From positions 2,604,001 through 2,668,000 of the forward strand of contig CP034120.1 in assembly GCA_003856375.1 (NCBI GenBank): a stretch of 64,000 nt of DNA, read 5' to 3'. Positions 1-8,745 of the stretch are shown here, piece by piece (within the stretch, counting starts at the first letter, position 1; the number at the start of each line of letters is the position of its first letter). A program made the translations under genes and the position numbers. This DNA is from Glaciecola amylolytica. GTDB lineage: Bacteria > Bacteroidota > Bacteroidia > Flavobacteriales_D > Crocinitomicaceae. Under the pieces are notes generated by a model. It was not told where the DNA came from and did no database searches. It worked only from the letters and a program-made list of their open reading frames with translations.

Positions 1-333
1 GCGTCCTCTGTTTCCCTGAAGCAAGCGCACAGATGCTCCGGAGTTTTTTGCTATTCCGCCGCCTTCATATTTATAAACGTGGCTGTCTTCATGGCAAATT
101 ACTTCTCCACCAGGCTTCACATGAATATTGATTGCAATCTGATTCGTTTGCGTTCCGCTTGCACAAAACAAAGCCGCTTCCTTTCCGAAAAGATTTGCCG
201 CAAACTCCTGCAATTCATTCACCGTCGGATCTTCGCCGTATACGTCATCTCCAACCGATGCATGGAACATCGCATCCAACATTTCTTTTGAAGGTTTGGT
301 TACCGTATCCGAACGAAAATCACTCTTGATCAT
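1..333 (-). CDS. ltaE: Low-specificity L-threonine aldolase, N-terminal part (cut by window edge)
   Basis: Reading the minus strand from the ATG at 331-333 gives 111 open codons that run off the left edge. The protein begins MIKSDFRSDTVTKPSKEML and continues with GDDVYGEDPTV, CASGTQTNQIA and HEDSHVYKYEGGG. These blocks are typical of the N-terminal half of low-specificity threonine aldolases, PLP enzymes that cleave L-threonine to glycine and acetaldehyde in the cytoplasm. The PLP-binding lysine would lie outside the window. No Shine-Dalgarno sequence precedes the start, which is usual in this phylum. The family call comes from recognition of these motifs only; the close relative phenylserine aldolase cannot be excluded. 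Confidence 0.85.
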   Translation of the reverse strand, partial: MIKSDFRSDTVTKPSKEMLDAMFHASVGDDVYGEDPTVNELQEFAANLFGKEAALFCASGTQTNQIAINIHVKPGGEVICHEDSHVYKYEGGGIAKNSGASVRLLQGNRGR

Positions 334-445
334 GAGAAATAAATTTTAGCTAAGTTAAAGAAAAGGTTTTGTCAGGAATTGAGGAGGGGAATAAAAGTTG
401 CTACGAATCCGATCTTCCCGGATTTTGAAGCTAAAATATATGCAC

Positions 446-480
446 AAAAAAACCATCTCTCCGCAGGTGCGAAAAGATGG
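446..480 (-). terminator. Intrinsic terminator after rpmH
   Basis: On the minus strand the arms CCATCT (475-480) and AGATGG (453-458) form a 6-bp stem followed by a run of seven T (446-452). It lies about 30 nt beyond the rpmH stop codon, so it most likely ends the rpmH transcript. Confidence 0.65.
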
Positions 481-512
481 CTTATATCTTAATGAGGAAC
501 GAATCCTAGCGA

Positions 513-671
513 CTAACGCTTGTGGAAACCTTCGTCAGAAACTGTCAATTTCTTACGGCCCTTACGACGACGCGCAGCTATTACTTTACGTCCGTTCTTA
601 GTTGCCATACGGCTACGGAATCCGTGCTTGTTTCTTCTCTTTCTTACAGACGGTTGAAACGTTCTTTTCAT
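513..671 (-). CDS. rpmH: 50S ribosomal protein L34
   Basis: This 52-residue, very basic protein starts [20 protein letters not shown] and contains [20 protein letters not shown], the signature of bacterial L34 of the large ribosomal subunit. E. coli L34 has 46 residues; the extra residues here are a short C-terminal tail ([11 protein letters not shown]), as is common in Bacteroidota. The ATG is at 669-671 and the TAG at 513-515. A promoter-like TATCTTTG box lies about 75 nt upstream and a hairpin terminator follows, so it is probably transcribed alone. It lies outside any dnaA-rnpA cluster in this window. Confidence 0.97.
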   Translation of the reverse strand: MKRTFQPSVRKRRNKHGFRSRMATKNGRKVIAARRRKGRKKLTVSDEGFHKR

Positions 672-747
672 GATCTATGCTTTATTCGAGTGTTCTTATT
701 GCTTTCTTAAATTCCTTGAAATGTCAGACATTTGTCAGAATGGGGTG

Positions 748-778
748 CAAAGATAGGTAGATTTTCTAATTTTTCAAG
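748..778 (-). promoter_or_regulatory. Predicted rpmH promoter (Bacteroidota type)
   Basis: On the minus strand CTTG (775-778), 19 nt, then TATCTTTG (748-755) fits the -33 TTTG / -7 TAnnTTTG promoter of Bacteroidota with one mismatch in the -33 box. Transcription would begin near 742, leaving a leader of about 70 nt before rpmH. Confidence 0.6.
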
Positions 779-806
779 TTTTAATCGAAAATATTCGAAA
801 AAAAAG

Positions 807-836
807 TTTGTTTAAGGTTCTCTCCTGTTACTTTTG
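807..836 (+). promoter_or_regulatory. Predicted promoter of the ABC exporter gene
   Basis: TTTG (807-810), 18 nt, then TACTTTTG (829-836) matches TTTG / TAnnTTTG. This decides the start of the next gene: the in-frame TTG at 808 lies inside the -33 box and could not be in the mRNA, so the ATG at 859 is preferred. Confidence 0.65.
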
Positions 837-858
837 CAGTACAAAAATAGGAATAAAG

Positions 859-2676
859 ATGCTGCGACCAAAACAAGCTAAGAAGGAAAAGATTCAACTA
901 ACTCGTGACAGCTATAAAAAAGCGCGCAAACTTTTTCACTACTTAAAGCCATATCGTTTCGAATACGGGATCGGATGGATATTTTTGGTTCTGTCTACAT
1001 CCGTAGGCTTAATCTTCCCTATTCTGCTTGGACAATTATTAGGATTAAGCACCGGTTCTCAAACAAGCATGGCAGAAGCCATCAAAGCGATTGATTTATC
1101 GAATATCACCACTGTTGCTGTTACGCTGTTTGCACTTTTCGGAGGACAGGCAATTTTCAGTTATTTCCGCGTAGTATTATTCACCAATGTGACTGAAAAA
1201 GCGCTGCGTGATTTGAGATACGATGTTTTCCAAAAAATGCTTCATCTTCCGATGGATTTCTTTAACAAGAATACCGTTGGAGAATTGACCAGCAGACTAT
1301 CTTCGGATATCACCCAGATTCAGGAAACTCTCAGAACGACTGTTGCAGAATTTTTCAGACAAATAGTCATGGTAATCGGAGGAATCGCTTATCTGACTTT
1401 TGTGTCCTGGAAACTTTCATTGATCATGCTTTCCACCGTACCGGTTATTATGATTGTTGCGGTTCTTTTCGGGCGTTTCATCAAGCGTTTGTCCAAAGAA
1501 GCACAAGATCAGACAGCAACATCCAATGCCATCGCAGAAGAATCATTAACTGGAATCGGAAACATTAAAGCCTTTACGAACGAAAACTACCTGATCAAAC
1601 GCTTCAAATCTTCCATTGAAGAAATTCGCCGTTTAAATATCAAAAGTGGAATCTGGAGAGGTTTATTCATCTCTTTTATGGTGTTCTGCATGTTCGGATC
1701 AATTGTTTTTATCGTTTGGCAAGGATTGTTAATGACTCAGGGAACACATCCTGAATTGAGCGGCGGAGATTTGTATTCCTTCTTAATGGTAACGCTTTTG
1801 ATGGCTGCCAGTATCGGTTCTTTACCGGATTTTTATTCCGGGATCCAAAAGACAATCGGCGGAACGGAAAAGTTAATGGATATCATCAATGAGAACAGTG
1901 AAAGTGACTTGTTTAAAGGAACAAACACACCTGAAATCGATGGTTCTATTCGTTTCGAGAATGTTCACTTCTCTTATCCACAGCGTTCTGAAATTGAAGT
2001 TTTAAAGGGAATTTCCTTTGAACTGAACAGAAATGAAACATTGGCTTTAGTAGGAACTTCAGGAGGTGGAAAAACAACAATTTCATCTTTGGTTCTGAAC
2101 TATTACAAAGTAAACAAAGGAGCTATTTATTTCGGCAACACCAATGCCGATACGATCGACATTAAATACCTGAGAAAGCATATTGCCATCGTTCCTCAGG
2201 ATGTATTACTTTTTGCAGGAAGCATTTTAGAAAATATCGCTTTCGGAAACCCGGATGCAAGTGAAGAAGCAATTCTCAGTGCAGCAAAACAAGCCAATGC
2301 GTTTGACTTCATCATGAGTTTCCCTGACGGATTTAAAACGCAGGTCGGAGATCGCGGAATTCAGCTTTCGGGCGGTCAGAAACAACGGATTGCCATTGCC
2401 AGAGCCATCTTGAAAAACCCAACTATTTTAATTCTGGATGAAGCTACTTCTGCCTTGGATTCAGAGTCAGAAAGAGTCGTTCAGGATGCTTTGGAAAAGT
2501 TGATGCAGGGCAGAACCTGTATTGTTATTGCTCACCGCTTAAGTACTATTCGCAATGCAGATAAAATTCTGGTTCTTCAGAACGGAAATATCGTTGAAAG
2601 CGGAAATCATTCGGATCTGATGGCAACAAGCGGTGTTTATTCTGATTTGGTGAAAATCCAGGTGAATTTAGGATAG
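859..2676 (+). CDS. ABC transporter, fused permease/ATPase (MsbA-like exporter)
   Basis: A 605-residue half-transporter. The N-terminal half (about residues 30-330) holds the transmembrane helices of an exporter domain; the C-terminal half is the nucleotide-binding domain with Walker A GTSGGGKTT, signature LSGGQKQR, Walker B ILILDEATSALD and H-loop AHRLSTI. The length and order fit MsbA/LmrA-type homodimeric exporters of the inner membrane, which flip lipid A or expel drugs. Substrate cannot be told from sequence; a lipid flippase role is likely because such a gene is normally single and conserved in this group. The Walker A has Gly-Gly where many relatives have Gly-Ser/Cys. The start at 859 was chosen over the TTG at 808 because of the promoter boxes at 807-836. 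Confidence 0.9.
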   Translation: MLRPKQAKKEKIQLTRDSYKKARKLFHYLKPYRFEYGIGWIFLVLSTSVGLIFPILLGQLLGLSTGSQTSMAEAIKAIDLSNITTVAVTLFALFGGQAIFSYFRVVLFTNVTEKALRDLRYDVFQKMLHLPMDFFNKNTVGELTSRLSSDITQIQETLRTTVAEFFRQIVMVIGGIAYLTFVSWKLSLIMLSTVPVIMIVAVLFGRFIKRLSKEAQDQTATSNAIAEESLTGIGNIKAFTNENYLIKRFKSSIEEIRRLNIKSGIWRGLFISFMVFCMFGSIVFIVWQGLLMTQGTHPELSGGDLYSFLMVTLLMAASIGSLPDFYSGIQKTIGGTEKLMDIINENSESDLFKGTNTPEIDGSIRFENVHFSYPQRSEIEVLKGISFELNRNETLALVGTSGGGKTTISSLVLNYYKVNKGAIYFGNTNADTIDIKYLRKHIAIVPQDVLLFAGSILENIAFGNPDASEEAILSAAKQANAFDFIMSFPDGFKTQVGDRGIQLSGGQKQRIAIARAILKNPTILILDEATSALDSESERVVQDALEKLMQGRTCIVIAHRLSTIRNADKILVLQNGNIVESGNHSDLMATSGVYSDLVKIQVNLG

Positions 2677-2753
2677 AACACGTTGATTTTCAGCTCCGTC
2701 CCAATATTGGGAAATGGGGAAATTCCAAAATCGGAAAATTAGGGATATTGGAT

Positions 2754-3275
2754 TTATCTCCGGTAAACATCCCGTGCAAACTTTGCTCCTGCCAGCACAC
2801 GGTTTTTATCTTCCGTTAAAGTCATTTGATTGAATTCGGTTAGCAAATAAGCATTTTCTCCCAGCCAGATTCCTTTTGCTTCGAACCACAAATAATTCTG
2901 ATTCGTCGTCAGGTCTTCGTAATTGTAATCCCACACACCTGTTCTTTGATAAGAGGCCGAATCCATATAGATAACAAGTCTTTCCCCTTCTTGATTTTGT
3001 ACAATGACATAAGGATTAAAAAGCAGATGGTGCTTCTTTACCAGCGCAAATAATTGCAATTCCTGATCCGTTTTTTTCGTTGACTTCGCTTTCTTGTAAT
3101 TTCGTTCGTAAACAGCAATCGCTCTTTCTGCTAATGTATCATTCACTCCATAAGCACTGTAGTTATTGATAAAAGGAAAATCAATTTCTCCTTTCAATTC
3201 GCATGATTCCTGTCCATGAGAATAACAAAAGTGAAAAAGACAGAGTATTAAAATGAAAATTCTCACGGTTGACAC
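2754..3275 (-). CDS. Secreted protein of unknown function
   Basis: A 173-residue protein with an apparent signal peptide (VRIFILILCLFHFCYSHGQ) and no domain I recognise. The mature part is mixed in charge, with an ESCEL segment just after the predicted cleavage site and aromatic-rich strands near the C terminus. The start is not ATG: the candidates are GTG at 3273-3275 and GTG at 3264-3266, which encode the first and fourth residues. It is divergent from the large T9SS cargo gene at 3478 and convergent with the ABC exporter. Probably a periplasmic or surface protein; function not assigned. Confidence 0.6.
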   Translation of the reverse strand: MSTVRIFILILCLFHFCYSHGQESCELKGEIDFPFINNYSAYGVNDTLAERAIAVYERNYKKAKSTKKTDQELQLFALVKKHHLLFNPYVIVQNQEGERLVIYMDSASYQRTGVWDYNYEDLTTNQNYLWFEAKGIWLGENAYLLTEFNQMTLTEDKNRVLAGAKFARDVYRR

Positions 3276-3384
3276 TTGTTAACTGTTAAACGACCTGTTT
3301 AAACTTAAACAATTCACCAACATTAAATACAACTTAATAATCATTTGGTAACATGGTTTACTCAAAGAATTGACTATTTCGCCA

Positions 3385-3392
3385 TATCTTTG
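3385..3392 (+). promoter_or_regulatory. Predicted -7 box (TATCTTTG) of the SprB-repeat gene
   Basis: TATCTTTG fits TAnnTTTG. No clean TTTG was seen at the expected -33 distance. It would give a leader of about 80 nt before the ATG at 3478. Confidence 0.45.
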
Positions 3393-3477
3393 CCGTGAAA
3401 AATTGAATTTGTCCTCCTTGAAGCACCAAAAAGGCTGCTGAAACCAAGTTCAATTAAGAGTTTATTTTCATTCAAAA

Positions 3478-5778
3478 ATGCGTTTATTCGGCGTACTTGT
3501 TAGTTTTTTCATCGGTTTCTCATTCCACTCCTATTCACAAACGTTGATCATCAACGAAGTTTCTCAGGGAACAGGATCTGCAGAATATGTAGAGTTGCTG
3601 GTAATTGGAACACCAACTTGTCAAACACCAATTCCATGTATGGATTTGAGAGGTGTTGTTTTGGATGATAATAACGGATATTTTGCATCAGGAAGCGGAA
3701 CGGGAATTGCTCCGGGAGCTCTTCGTTTTGCAAACAATGCATTTTGGAGTTGTATTCCACAAGGAACGATGATTGTTGTTTACAATGACTCCGAACGCAA
3801 TGCAGCCATTCCACCGGATGATATCAGCATGACTGACGGAAACTGCCGCTTAATTATTCCTGTTAACTCTAATTTACTGGAAGGACAAAGCACCAGCCCA
3901 ACAAATTCAATCAGTACTTATCCTGCAAGCGGAAGCTGGACGGCAGGTGCGGGAAACTGGTCACAGGTCGGTATGGCAAACTCAGGAGATTCATTTCAAA
4001 TCAGAGCAAATATAAACGCAGCAACTCCTTCTCATTCGGTAAGCTACGGAGGAAACAGCAACAATACCATCATTTATTTTTCAGGAGCAGCCGGAGGAAA
4101 AGTGTTCTCAATGACGAACAATACCAACAACAACCCGGCAACTCAGACAAACTGGACATCGGGAAATGTTGGAGCAAACGAAACACCGGGAGCTGCTAAC
4201 AATACTGCCAACAGTGCCTGGATCGCTTCCATGAATCCGCAATGCGGAGTTTCAACCGGAGGACTTCAAGTTACTGCATCTGCAACTCCAACAGGTTGCG
4301 GCCCTACTTGCAGTGGAACAGCAAACGCAACAGTTACCGGAGGAACTGCTCCTTATACTTATTCCTGGTCGAACGGTGCTGCAACGGCAAACATCACAAC
4401 CTTGTGTGCAGGAACTTATACTGTAACCGTAACAGATGCCGGAGGTTGTTCGATGACTGCTCAGGCAACCGTCACAAATAACGCAAGTACACTTTCTGTT
4501 CAGGCAAGTGCAACGAATGAAACATGTCAGACTGCATGTAACGGTACTGCTTCATCTACTGTTACCGGAGGAACTGCTCCATTCACTTATTCCTGGTCAA
4601 ACGGTGCTGCAACTGCAAATATCACCGCTTTGTGTCCTGCAACTTATACAGTTCAGGTAACAGATCAGGCCGGATGTACAGGAAGTGCTCAGGCAATTGT
4701 TGCTCCGGGAGGAAATAACCTGAATGTTCAGATCACTGTTGCAAACGAGACTTGTCTTGGAAATTGCGATGGTACACTAACTGCAGCGGCTTCAGGAGGT
4801 TCAACTCCTTATTCCTACTTGTGGAATGACAATTCTACTTTGGCAAATATCATCAACCAATGTCCGGGAACGTATTCCGTGACTGTAACGGATCAAAACG
4901 GATGCTCCGGAAATGCTTCGGGAACGATTCTAGCCGGAACAACGATTCAGGATGCTACAATTCAAACAACAGGACCATTTTCAACAACTGACGCTCCGAT
5001 TCAATTCGCAGCAGCAAGTAATGGTGGAACGTGGACTGCAGACTGCGGAACGTGTATTTCTGCTTCCGGGCTTTTCAATCCGCAAACAGCAGGTGCAGGA
5101 ACTTACCAGATTTGTTATTCCATAGGAGCGGGAGCTTGCGCATCTCAGGATTGCCAAACGATCGTCGTAACCGGATGTACTCCTCAAACAACAAGCGAAT
5201 CACACAGCATTTGTCCCGGATCAAGTTATACTTTCAACGGGCAGACATTTACCGATGCCGGTTCTTATCCATTCCAGTTTACAGGACAAAATGGCTGCGA
5301 CAGCACACATACGCTGATTCTTTCGGTTCATACTGTAGATCCACAAACTGAAAACATTACTCGTTGTCAGGGAGATTCAATAGAACTTCAGGGAACATGG
5401 TATTATCAGTCTGACAATGTTGTCTGGAACATTGTGGATGTAAATGGTTGTCCGACAACTCACACTGCGCATGTGGTATTTGAAGATTGCAGTATCGAAG
5501 ATTACGCTGTATACATTCCAAATATCTTCACTCCGAACAATGACAACATAAATGATTTCTTCTCTATCAGCATTATGGGCGGATATCTGGAAGAAGGATT
5601 TATCGTAAACCGCTGGGGGAATATCATCAAAGAATTCTATCTGGACGATCTGATCTGGGATGGAAAAACCAAGGAGGGATTAATGGTTCCGGACGGCGTT
5701 TATACCTATGTGTTTGTGGTGAATAATACTTTGGGGATTAAAACGAAGTATCACGGGTTTGTGACGGTAGTCAGATAA
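3478..5778 (+). CDS. T9SS cargo: lamin-tail domain, SprB repeats, gliding-type (type B) C-terminal domain
   Basis: A 766-residue exported protein. Residues 1-20 are a signal peptide ending SYSQ. A lamin-tail-like domain follows (LIINEVSQGTGSAEYVELL). About three SprB-type repeats lie between residues 255 and 490, each with 'TGGTAPYTYSWSNG', 'CPGTYSVTVTDQNGC'-like blocks. Residues about 675-766 (YIPNIFTPNNDNINDFFSI ... VNRWG ... WDGKT ... VPDGVYTYV) form the type B sorting domain found on SprB-like adhesins and gliding proteins. It should cross the outer membrane by the type IX system and be held at the surface. The nucleotide repeats encoding the second and first SprB modules are very similar, pointing to recent duplication. 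Exact ligand unknown. Confidence 0.88.
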   Translation: MRLFGVLVSFFIGFSFHSYSQTLIINEVSQGTGSAEYVELLVIGTPTCQTPIPCMDLRGVVLDDNNGYFASGSGTGIAPGALRFANNAFWSCIPQGTMIVVYNDSERNAAIPPDDISMTDGNCRLIIPVNSNLLEGQSTSPTNSISTYPASGSWTAGAGNWSQVGMANSGDSFQIRANINAATPSHSVSYGGNSNNTIIYFSGAAGGKVFSMTNNTNNNPATQTNWTSGNVGANETPGAANNTANSAWIASMNPQCGVSTGGLQVTASATPTGCGPTCSGTANATVTGGTAPYTYSWSNGAATANITTLCAGTYTVTVTDAGGCSMTAQATVTNNASTLSVQASATNETCQTACNGTASSTVTGGTAPFTYSWSNGAATANITALCPATYTVQVTDQAGCTGSAQAIVAPGGNNLNVQITVANETCLGNCDGTLTAAASGGSTPYSYLWNDNSTLANIINQCPGTYSVTVTDQNGCSGNASGTILAGTTIQDATIQTTGPFSTTDAPIQFAAASNGGTWTADCGTCISASGLFNPQTAGAGTYQICYSIGAGACASQDCQTIVVTGCTPQTTSESHSICPGSSYTFNGQTFTDAGSYPFQFTGQNGCDSTHTLILSVHTVDPQTENITRCQGDSIELQGTWYYQSDNVVWNIVDVNGCPTTHTAHVVFEDCSIEDYAVYIPNIFTPNNDNINDFFSISIMGGYLEEGFIVNRWGNIIKEFYLDDLIWDGKTKEGLMVPDGVYTYVFVVNNTLGIKTKYHGFVTVVR

Positions 5779-5804
5779 TTTAGCTTTTAGCTCATTTGAA
5801 ATAT

Positions 5805-5832
5805 CGGACGTAATTCCGCAATATTACGTCCG
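5805..5832. repeat. Palindromic repeat, copy 1
   Basis: A perfect 10-bp inverted repeat, CGGACGTAAT (5805-5814) and ATTACGTCCG (5823-5832), with an 8-nt loop. No T-run follows, so it is not a standard terminator. Its core reappears 177 bp away (5988-6008). Confidence 0.75.
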
Positions 5833-5985
5833 GGTTATACAAACTCAGAAGTCTCATTTCGGATAAAACCGTGCAATAAAAATCCGAAAGAGTATTAAGA
5901 AAAAGCCTAAAAAAGGGGGATTGAAATTAATCTCCAGACTAATTCAAGCAATTCATTTGAACAATTTTCACATGTTTGGCTAGTA

Positions 5986-6008
5986 GGTAATTCCGCAATA
6001 TTACGTCC
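5986..6008. repeat. Palindromic repeat, copy 2 (left arm degenerate)
   Basis: Bases 5988-6008 are identical to 5811-5831. The left arm is shortened to GGTAAT while the right arm ATTACGTCC is intact, so only a weaker hairpin can form. Both copies sit in the convergent gap between the SprB-repeat gene and the phosphodiester glycosidase gene. Confidence 0.75.
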
Positions 6009-6041
6009 AACTCCAAATAAAAAATTCGAAATCTGTCGGTA

Positions 6042-6920
6042 TTATTTCTTTACCCGAATTCCAATCACATTCGGCAAAGTCCAATAAGATTCATTGGTGT
6101 CTTTTGCATACGTTCCTGAAACATAGCTGCCAACTTTCTGCATGCAAAAATCACCGATATGCACATACAAACTGGTTTCGGGCCCTCCTTCCATATAAAT
6201 GGCATTGTGCAACGGTGTCGGGAATTGCTTCATAAACCCGATCATTTGGTTGTGAGTATAAGGAGAACGGCAAAAAATAATGATCAGATTGTTCTCATTA
6301 TCGTGCGCACAAACCAACATACTGCAGGATTGAATTCGTTTTTTCCAATTCATCGGATTTCCGGAGCAATCCAGCATCCGCAATCCTTGGGCAAAACTGG
6401 TGTATTTATTTTCAATCTGAGCGTATGGCGTACATTCCATGTCATAAACAACAGCATCCATTACATTCAGTGAATCAACCGGATTCAGGGCAAACATGAC
6501 GTTCCAACCTTCTTTGTAGGCAAATTGATTGTGGTGCGATCCATTTTTCAGAAGACCTCTGCTCATAAGCGGTTTTCCCAGATCGTACATTCCGGCATTG
6601 AACACAATATTCAGATTCATGGTATCTGCCCAGGTTTTCACAGATCTTGAAACACTGTCCATGGCAGAAGCCGTAAACAAGTCAAATTCGGCCTGTTTCG
6701 GGTCAATTTTCAAAATGGTCAACCGGGAATCTCCGATAACGGATTTTAAAGGTGCATCCGTTTCACAAAACGACACTCCTTTACCGATTTGCCGCCAATT
6801 GACCACCAAATCCATTGTATCCTTTGGTCTTTTGTAAAGCGTATCCGTTCCATCCTGAGCGAATGAAGAGAAACTTCCGATAAACAATAAAACAAGAACA
6901 GCCCCTTTAAGCTTCTTCAT
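6042..6920 (-). CDS. Secreted phosphodiester glycosidase family protein (NAGPA/DUF2233-like)
   Basis: A 292-residue protein with a signal peptide (MKKLKGAVLVLLFIGSFSSFAQ). The blocks FDLFTASAMDS, IVFNAGMYD, KPLMSRGLLKNG, and NAIYMEGGPETSLYV match the phosphodiester glycosidase fold (NAGPA C-terminal-like, also called DUF2233), where the conserved NAGmyd and eGGpe-type loops build the active site. Members hydrolyse phosphodiester-linked sugars or act on envelope glycans; the substrate here is unknown. The ATG at 6918-6920 was chosen because it begins the signal peptide; a longer reading frame to 7085 only covers the upstream gene. It overlaps that gene by 14 bp, so the two are probably co-translated. 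Confidence 0.8.
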   Translation of the reverse strand: MKKLKGAVLVLLFIGSFSSFAQDGTDTLYKRPKDTMDLVVNWRQIGKGVSFCETDAPLKSVIGDSRLTILKIDPKQAEFDLFTASAMDSVSRSVKTWADTMNLNIVFNAGMYDLGKPLMSRGLLKNGSHHNQFAYKEGWNVMFALNPVDSLNVMDAVVYDMECTPYAQIENKYTSFAQGLRMLDCSGNPMNWKKRIQSCSMLVCAHDNENNLIIIFCRSPYTHNQMIGFMKQFPTPLHNAIYMEGGPETSLYVHIGDFCMQKVGSYVSGTYAKDTNESYWTLPNVIGIRVKK

Positions 6921-8034
6921 TCCAATCAAACTTCTTTTTTTCAAACGGGAACAGATCAAAAAGCTCGCCGGAATAATAGAATTGATAAGCAATTGCTCCG
7001 AAAGAATAAGGTTTTTCATCAATTTTAATCGTCGATCCACCAACTCTCGGATTGGCTTTTGGTTTGGATTGAGGATATCCGACATTGAACAAAGTCGCCA
7101 GAATTTCGGGCCGCTTGTCGATAGGGAAACCTGCCCGCTCCCACTGCACTTTCATTTGTTTTAAGAAAACAGCTGCATACATGTAGGAATAATAGTGATT
7201 GTGAAAATCTGTCAGGCGGTCAATTCGTTCTTTGTTAACCGTAGCCGTGTCCTGTCCTTTGAAATTCAACAAATGTTCGTATTCGGAGCCCAAATAATAG
7301 ATACTGTTCGGGTTTTTCAAATGACTTTCGATGTTTTTTGCAGTGTGCTCCTTAATTCCGGTTACACCAAATGAAAACTGGGATTCTACGGAAAGTACTT
7401 TCAGCGGACCGATCCATTTCTTGTATGCTTCACGGGAAGAATTAAACAAGCGGATTTGTTCACCGACTAAACAGGAAACGATCAAGCGCGCTTCTACTCC
7501 GGTTTGATCAGCAACCGAATCAATAAGTTTCTTGTCTTTTGCAACGGCCTCCTTGAAGGTTTTCCATTCTGCAATATTCATCCAGTCAAAAGCACTCAAA
7601 GTAGTTACTTCCTTCGCTTGCTTGGAATTGAATTGGATTTTCGAAACTGCTTTTTGGTACGCTTTATTATCCTTCAACTGCAAGTCTACCGCATCCAGCA
7701 TACGCAAAACTTCATAGCTGTCTGCCCCTTCCTGAAGCACCGAAAGAATGTATTGTGCATTTTGAGGATAATACTCGTTCAAAACAATGATTCGTTCCAT
7801 CGCTTCGTAGCGTTTTTGAACCATTGTAACACTATCAACTTTGAAATCCTGATTGTATTTGTCCTGCATTTCCTGGAAGTAGCGATTGTTCGCATCCACC
7901 ATTCCGGATTCCTTTGTCAAACCGAACTGGATTGCCGTATAACTGGCAATTAAAAAGAACCCTGCAATTGCAAAAGCATAGAGTAAGGTATAATATGGGA
8001 TTTTAAACCATTTGTTTTTAAATAGTTTCTTCAC
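6907..8034 (-). CDS. Membrane-anchored protein of unknown function, possibly lysozyme-like
   Basis: About 375 residues: a basic N terminus (KKLFKNKWFK), one transmembrane helix (YTLLYAFAIAGFFLIASYTA), then a helical periplasmic domain. Its second half contains QTGVEARLIVSCLVGEQIR, FSFGVTGIKEHTAKNIE and PEILATLFNVG, spacing that resembles lysozyme-like or DUF1402-type domains, but I cannot name the catalytic residue with certainty. The start was set at GTG 8032-8034 because a TATTTTTG promoter box lies at 8052-8059; the ATG at 8074-8076 would be upstream of that box. The overlap with the glycosidase gene suggests a shared envelope or peptidoglycan function. Confidence 0.65.
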   Translation of the reverse strand: MKKLFKNKWFKIPYYTLLYAFAIAGFFLIASYTAIQFGLTKESGMVDANNRYFQEMQDKYNQDFKVDSVTMVQKRYEAMERIIVLNEYYPQNAQYILSVLQEGADSYEVLRMLDAVDLQLKDNKAYQKAVSKIQFNSKQAKEVTTLSAFDWMNIAEWKTFKEAVAKDKKLIDSVADQTGVEARLIVSCLVGEQIRLFNSSREAYKKWIGPLKVLSVESQFSFGVTGIKEHTAKNIESHLKNPNSIYYLGSEYEHLLNFKGQDTATVNKERIDRLTDFHNHYYSYMYAAVFLKQMKVQWERAGFPIDKRPEILATLFNVGYPQSKPKANPRVGGSTIKIDEKPYSFGAIAYQFYYSGELFDLFPFEKKKFDWNEEA

Positions 8035-8051
8035 TGAAAATTTATTTTTTG

Positions 8052-8059
8052 CAAAAATA
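8052..8059 (-). promoter_or_regulatory. Predicted -7 box (TATTTTTG)
   Basis: Fits TAnnTTTG on the minus strand, 17 nt before the GTG at 8034. No TTTG was seen at -33. It argues against the upstream ATG at 8076. Confidence 0.4.
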
Positions 8060-8128
8060 GGTGCAAATGTCGACATTCCGACAACAAGTAAGTAGTTAAT
8101 TTTGAGGATCAGAGCAATCGGAAAGCAA

Positions 8129-8680
8129 TTACGGCTTTAATCGGACAAAATGACAATACTCAGGCATATGAAACGGTTGAATTCCATAGCCCGAAGTACT
8201 TGGATAAGATGAATGCAGCCAAAGCACTTTGTTTTCAACATCGATGTGATCCACGATTCCGCAATGTCCCCAGGAATTCGGATACCAAAACTGGACAAAA
8301 TCGCCGGCCAATACCTCATCTCTGTTCGTAATTTCAATTCCTTTTCCATTAGAAGTCAAGGCATAAACAACTCCTTTCGGATAGGGTGAGCCGTTTTCGA
8401 TTTGATAGTAAACTTCTTTGATACTTGCACGTGGCTGATCGATCCGAATGTTGATTGTATCTTCCTGAGTGAGCGGCATAAAATGTCCCAATATTCCAAT
8501 AACAAATTCGGTACAAACAGCGCTTTCATAACTTGGAGAAATCACTCTTCCATACTTTATCGCCGTATCCAATACCTGCTGATTCAGTTGAGGCAAAACG
8601 AATAACGAATCCTTGTTCAATTGTGCCTTTCCTGAAAAAGAAATCAAACACAGCAGTAAAAGAAATTTTCCTTTCATCAT
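8129..8680 (-). CDS. Secreted NlpC/P60- or CHAP-like cysteine peptidase candidate
   Basis: A 183-residue protein with signal peptide MMKGKFLLLLCLISFSGKAQ. The order of SYESAVCTEFVIGIL (a Cys at the start of a helix), DFVQFWYPNSWGHCGIVDHID (a His on a strand) and a later VLWLHSSYPS segment resembles the Cys-His arrangement of papain-like NlpC/P60 and CHAP amidases that cut peptidoglycan peptides. This is a structural-pattern argument, not a motif match, so the activity is tentative. It lies just upstream of the membrane protein and glycosidase pair on the same strand, and divergent from the DUF1456 gene. Confidence 0.6.
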   Translation of the reverse strand: MMKGKFLLLLCLISFSGKAQLNKDSLFVLPQLNQQVLDTAIKYGRVISPSYESAVCTEFVIGILGHFMPLTQEDTINIRIDQPRASIKEVYYQIENGSPYPKGVVYALTSNGKGIEITNRDEVLAGDFVQFWYPNSWGHCGIVDHIDVENKVLWLHSSYPSTSGYGIQPFHMPEYCHFVRLKP

Positions 8681-8733
8681 TCGGGTGAATTAGCTTGCTA
8701 TTAATCAGGAAAACAAGATACGCTAAATAATGG

Positions 8734-8741
8734 TAAATTTG
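8734..8741 (+). promoter_or_regulatory. Predicted -7 box (TAAATTTG), four nt before the start codon
   Basis: TAAATTTG ends at 8741 and the ATG begins at 8746. As transcription in this phylum starts about 5-7 nt after the box, the mRNA would have almost no leader. Confidence 0.5.
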
Positions 8742-8745
8742 CTCC

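Noticed and set aside
808-858. TTG start at 808 for the ABC exporter
   Set aside because: It lies inside the predicted -33 promoter element and adds residues without homology; ATG at 859 is preferred.
4242-4481. A 79-residue frame inside the SprB-repeat gene
   Set aside because: It is a frame-shifted reading of the repeats, rich in Arg, Cys and Asn; the true frame has strong SprB domain matches.
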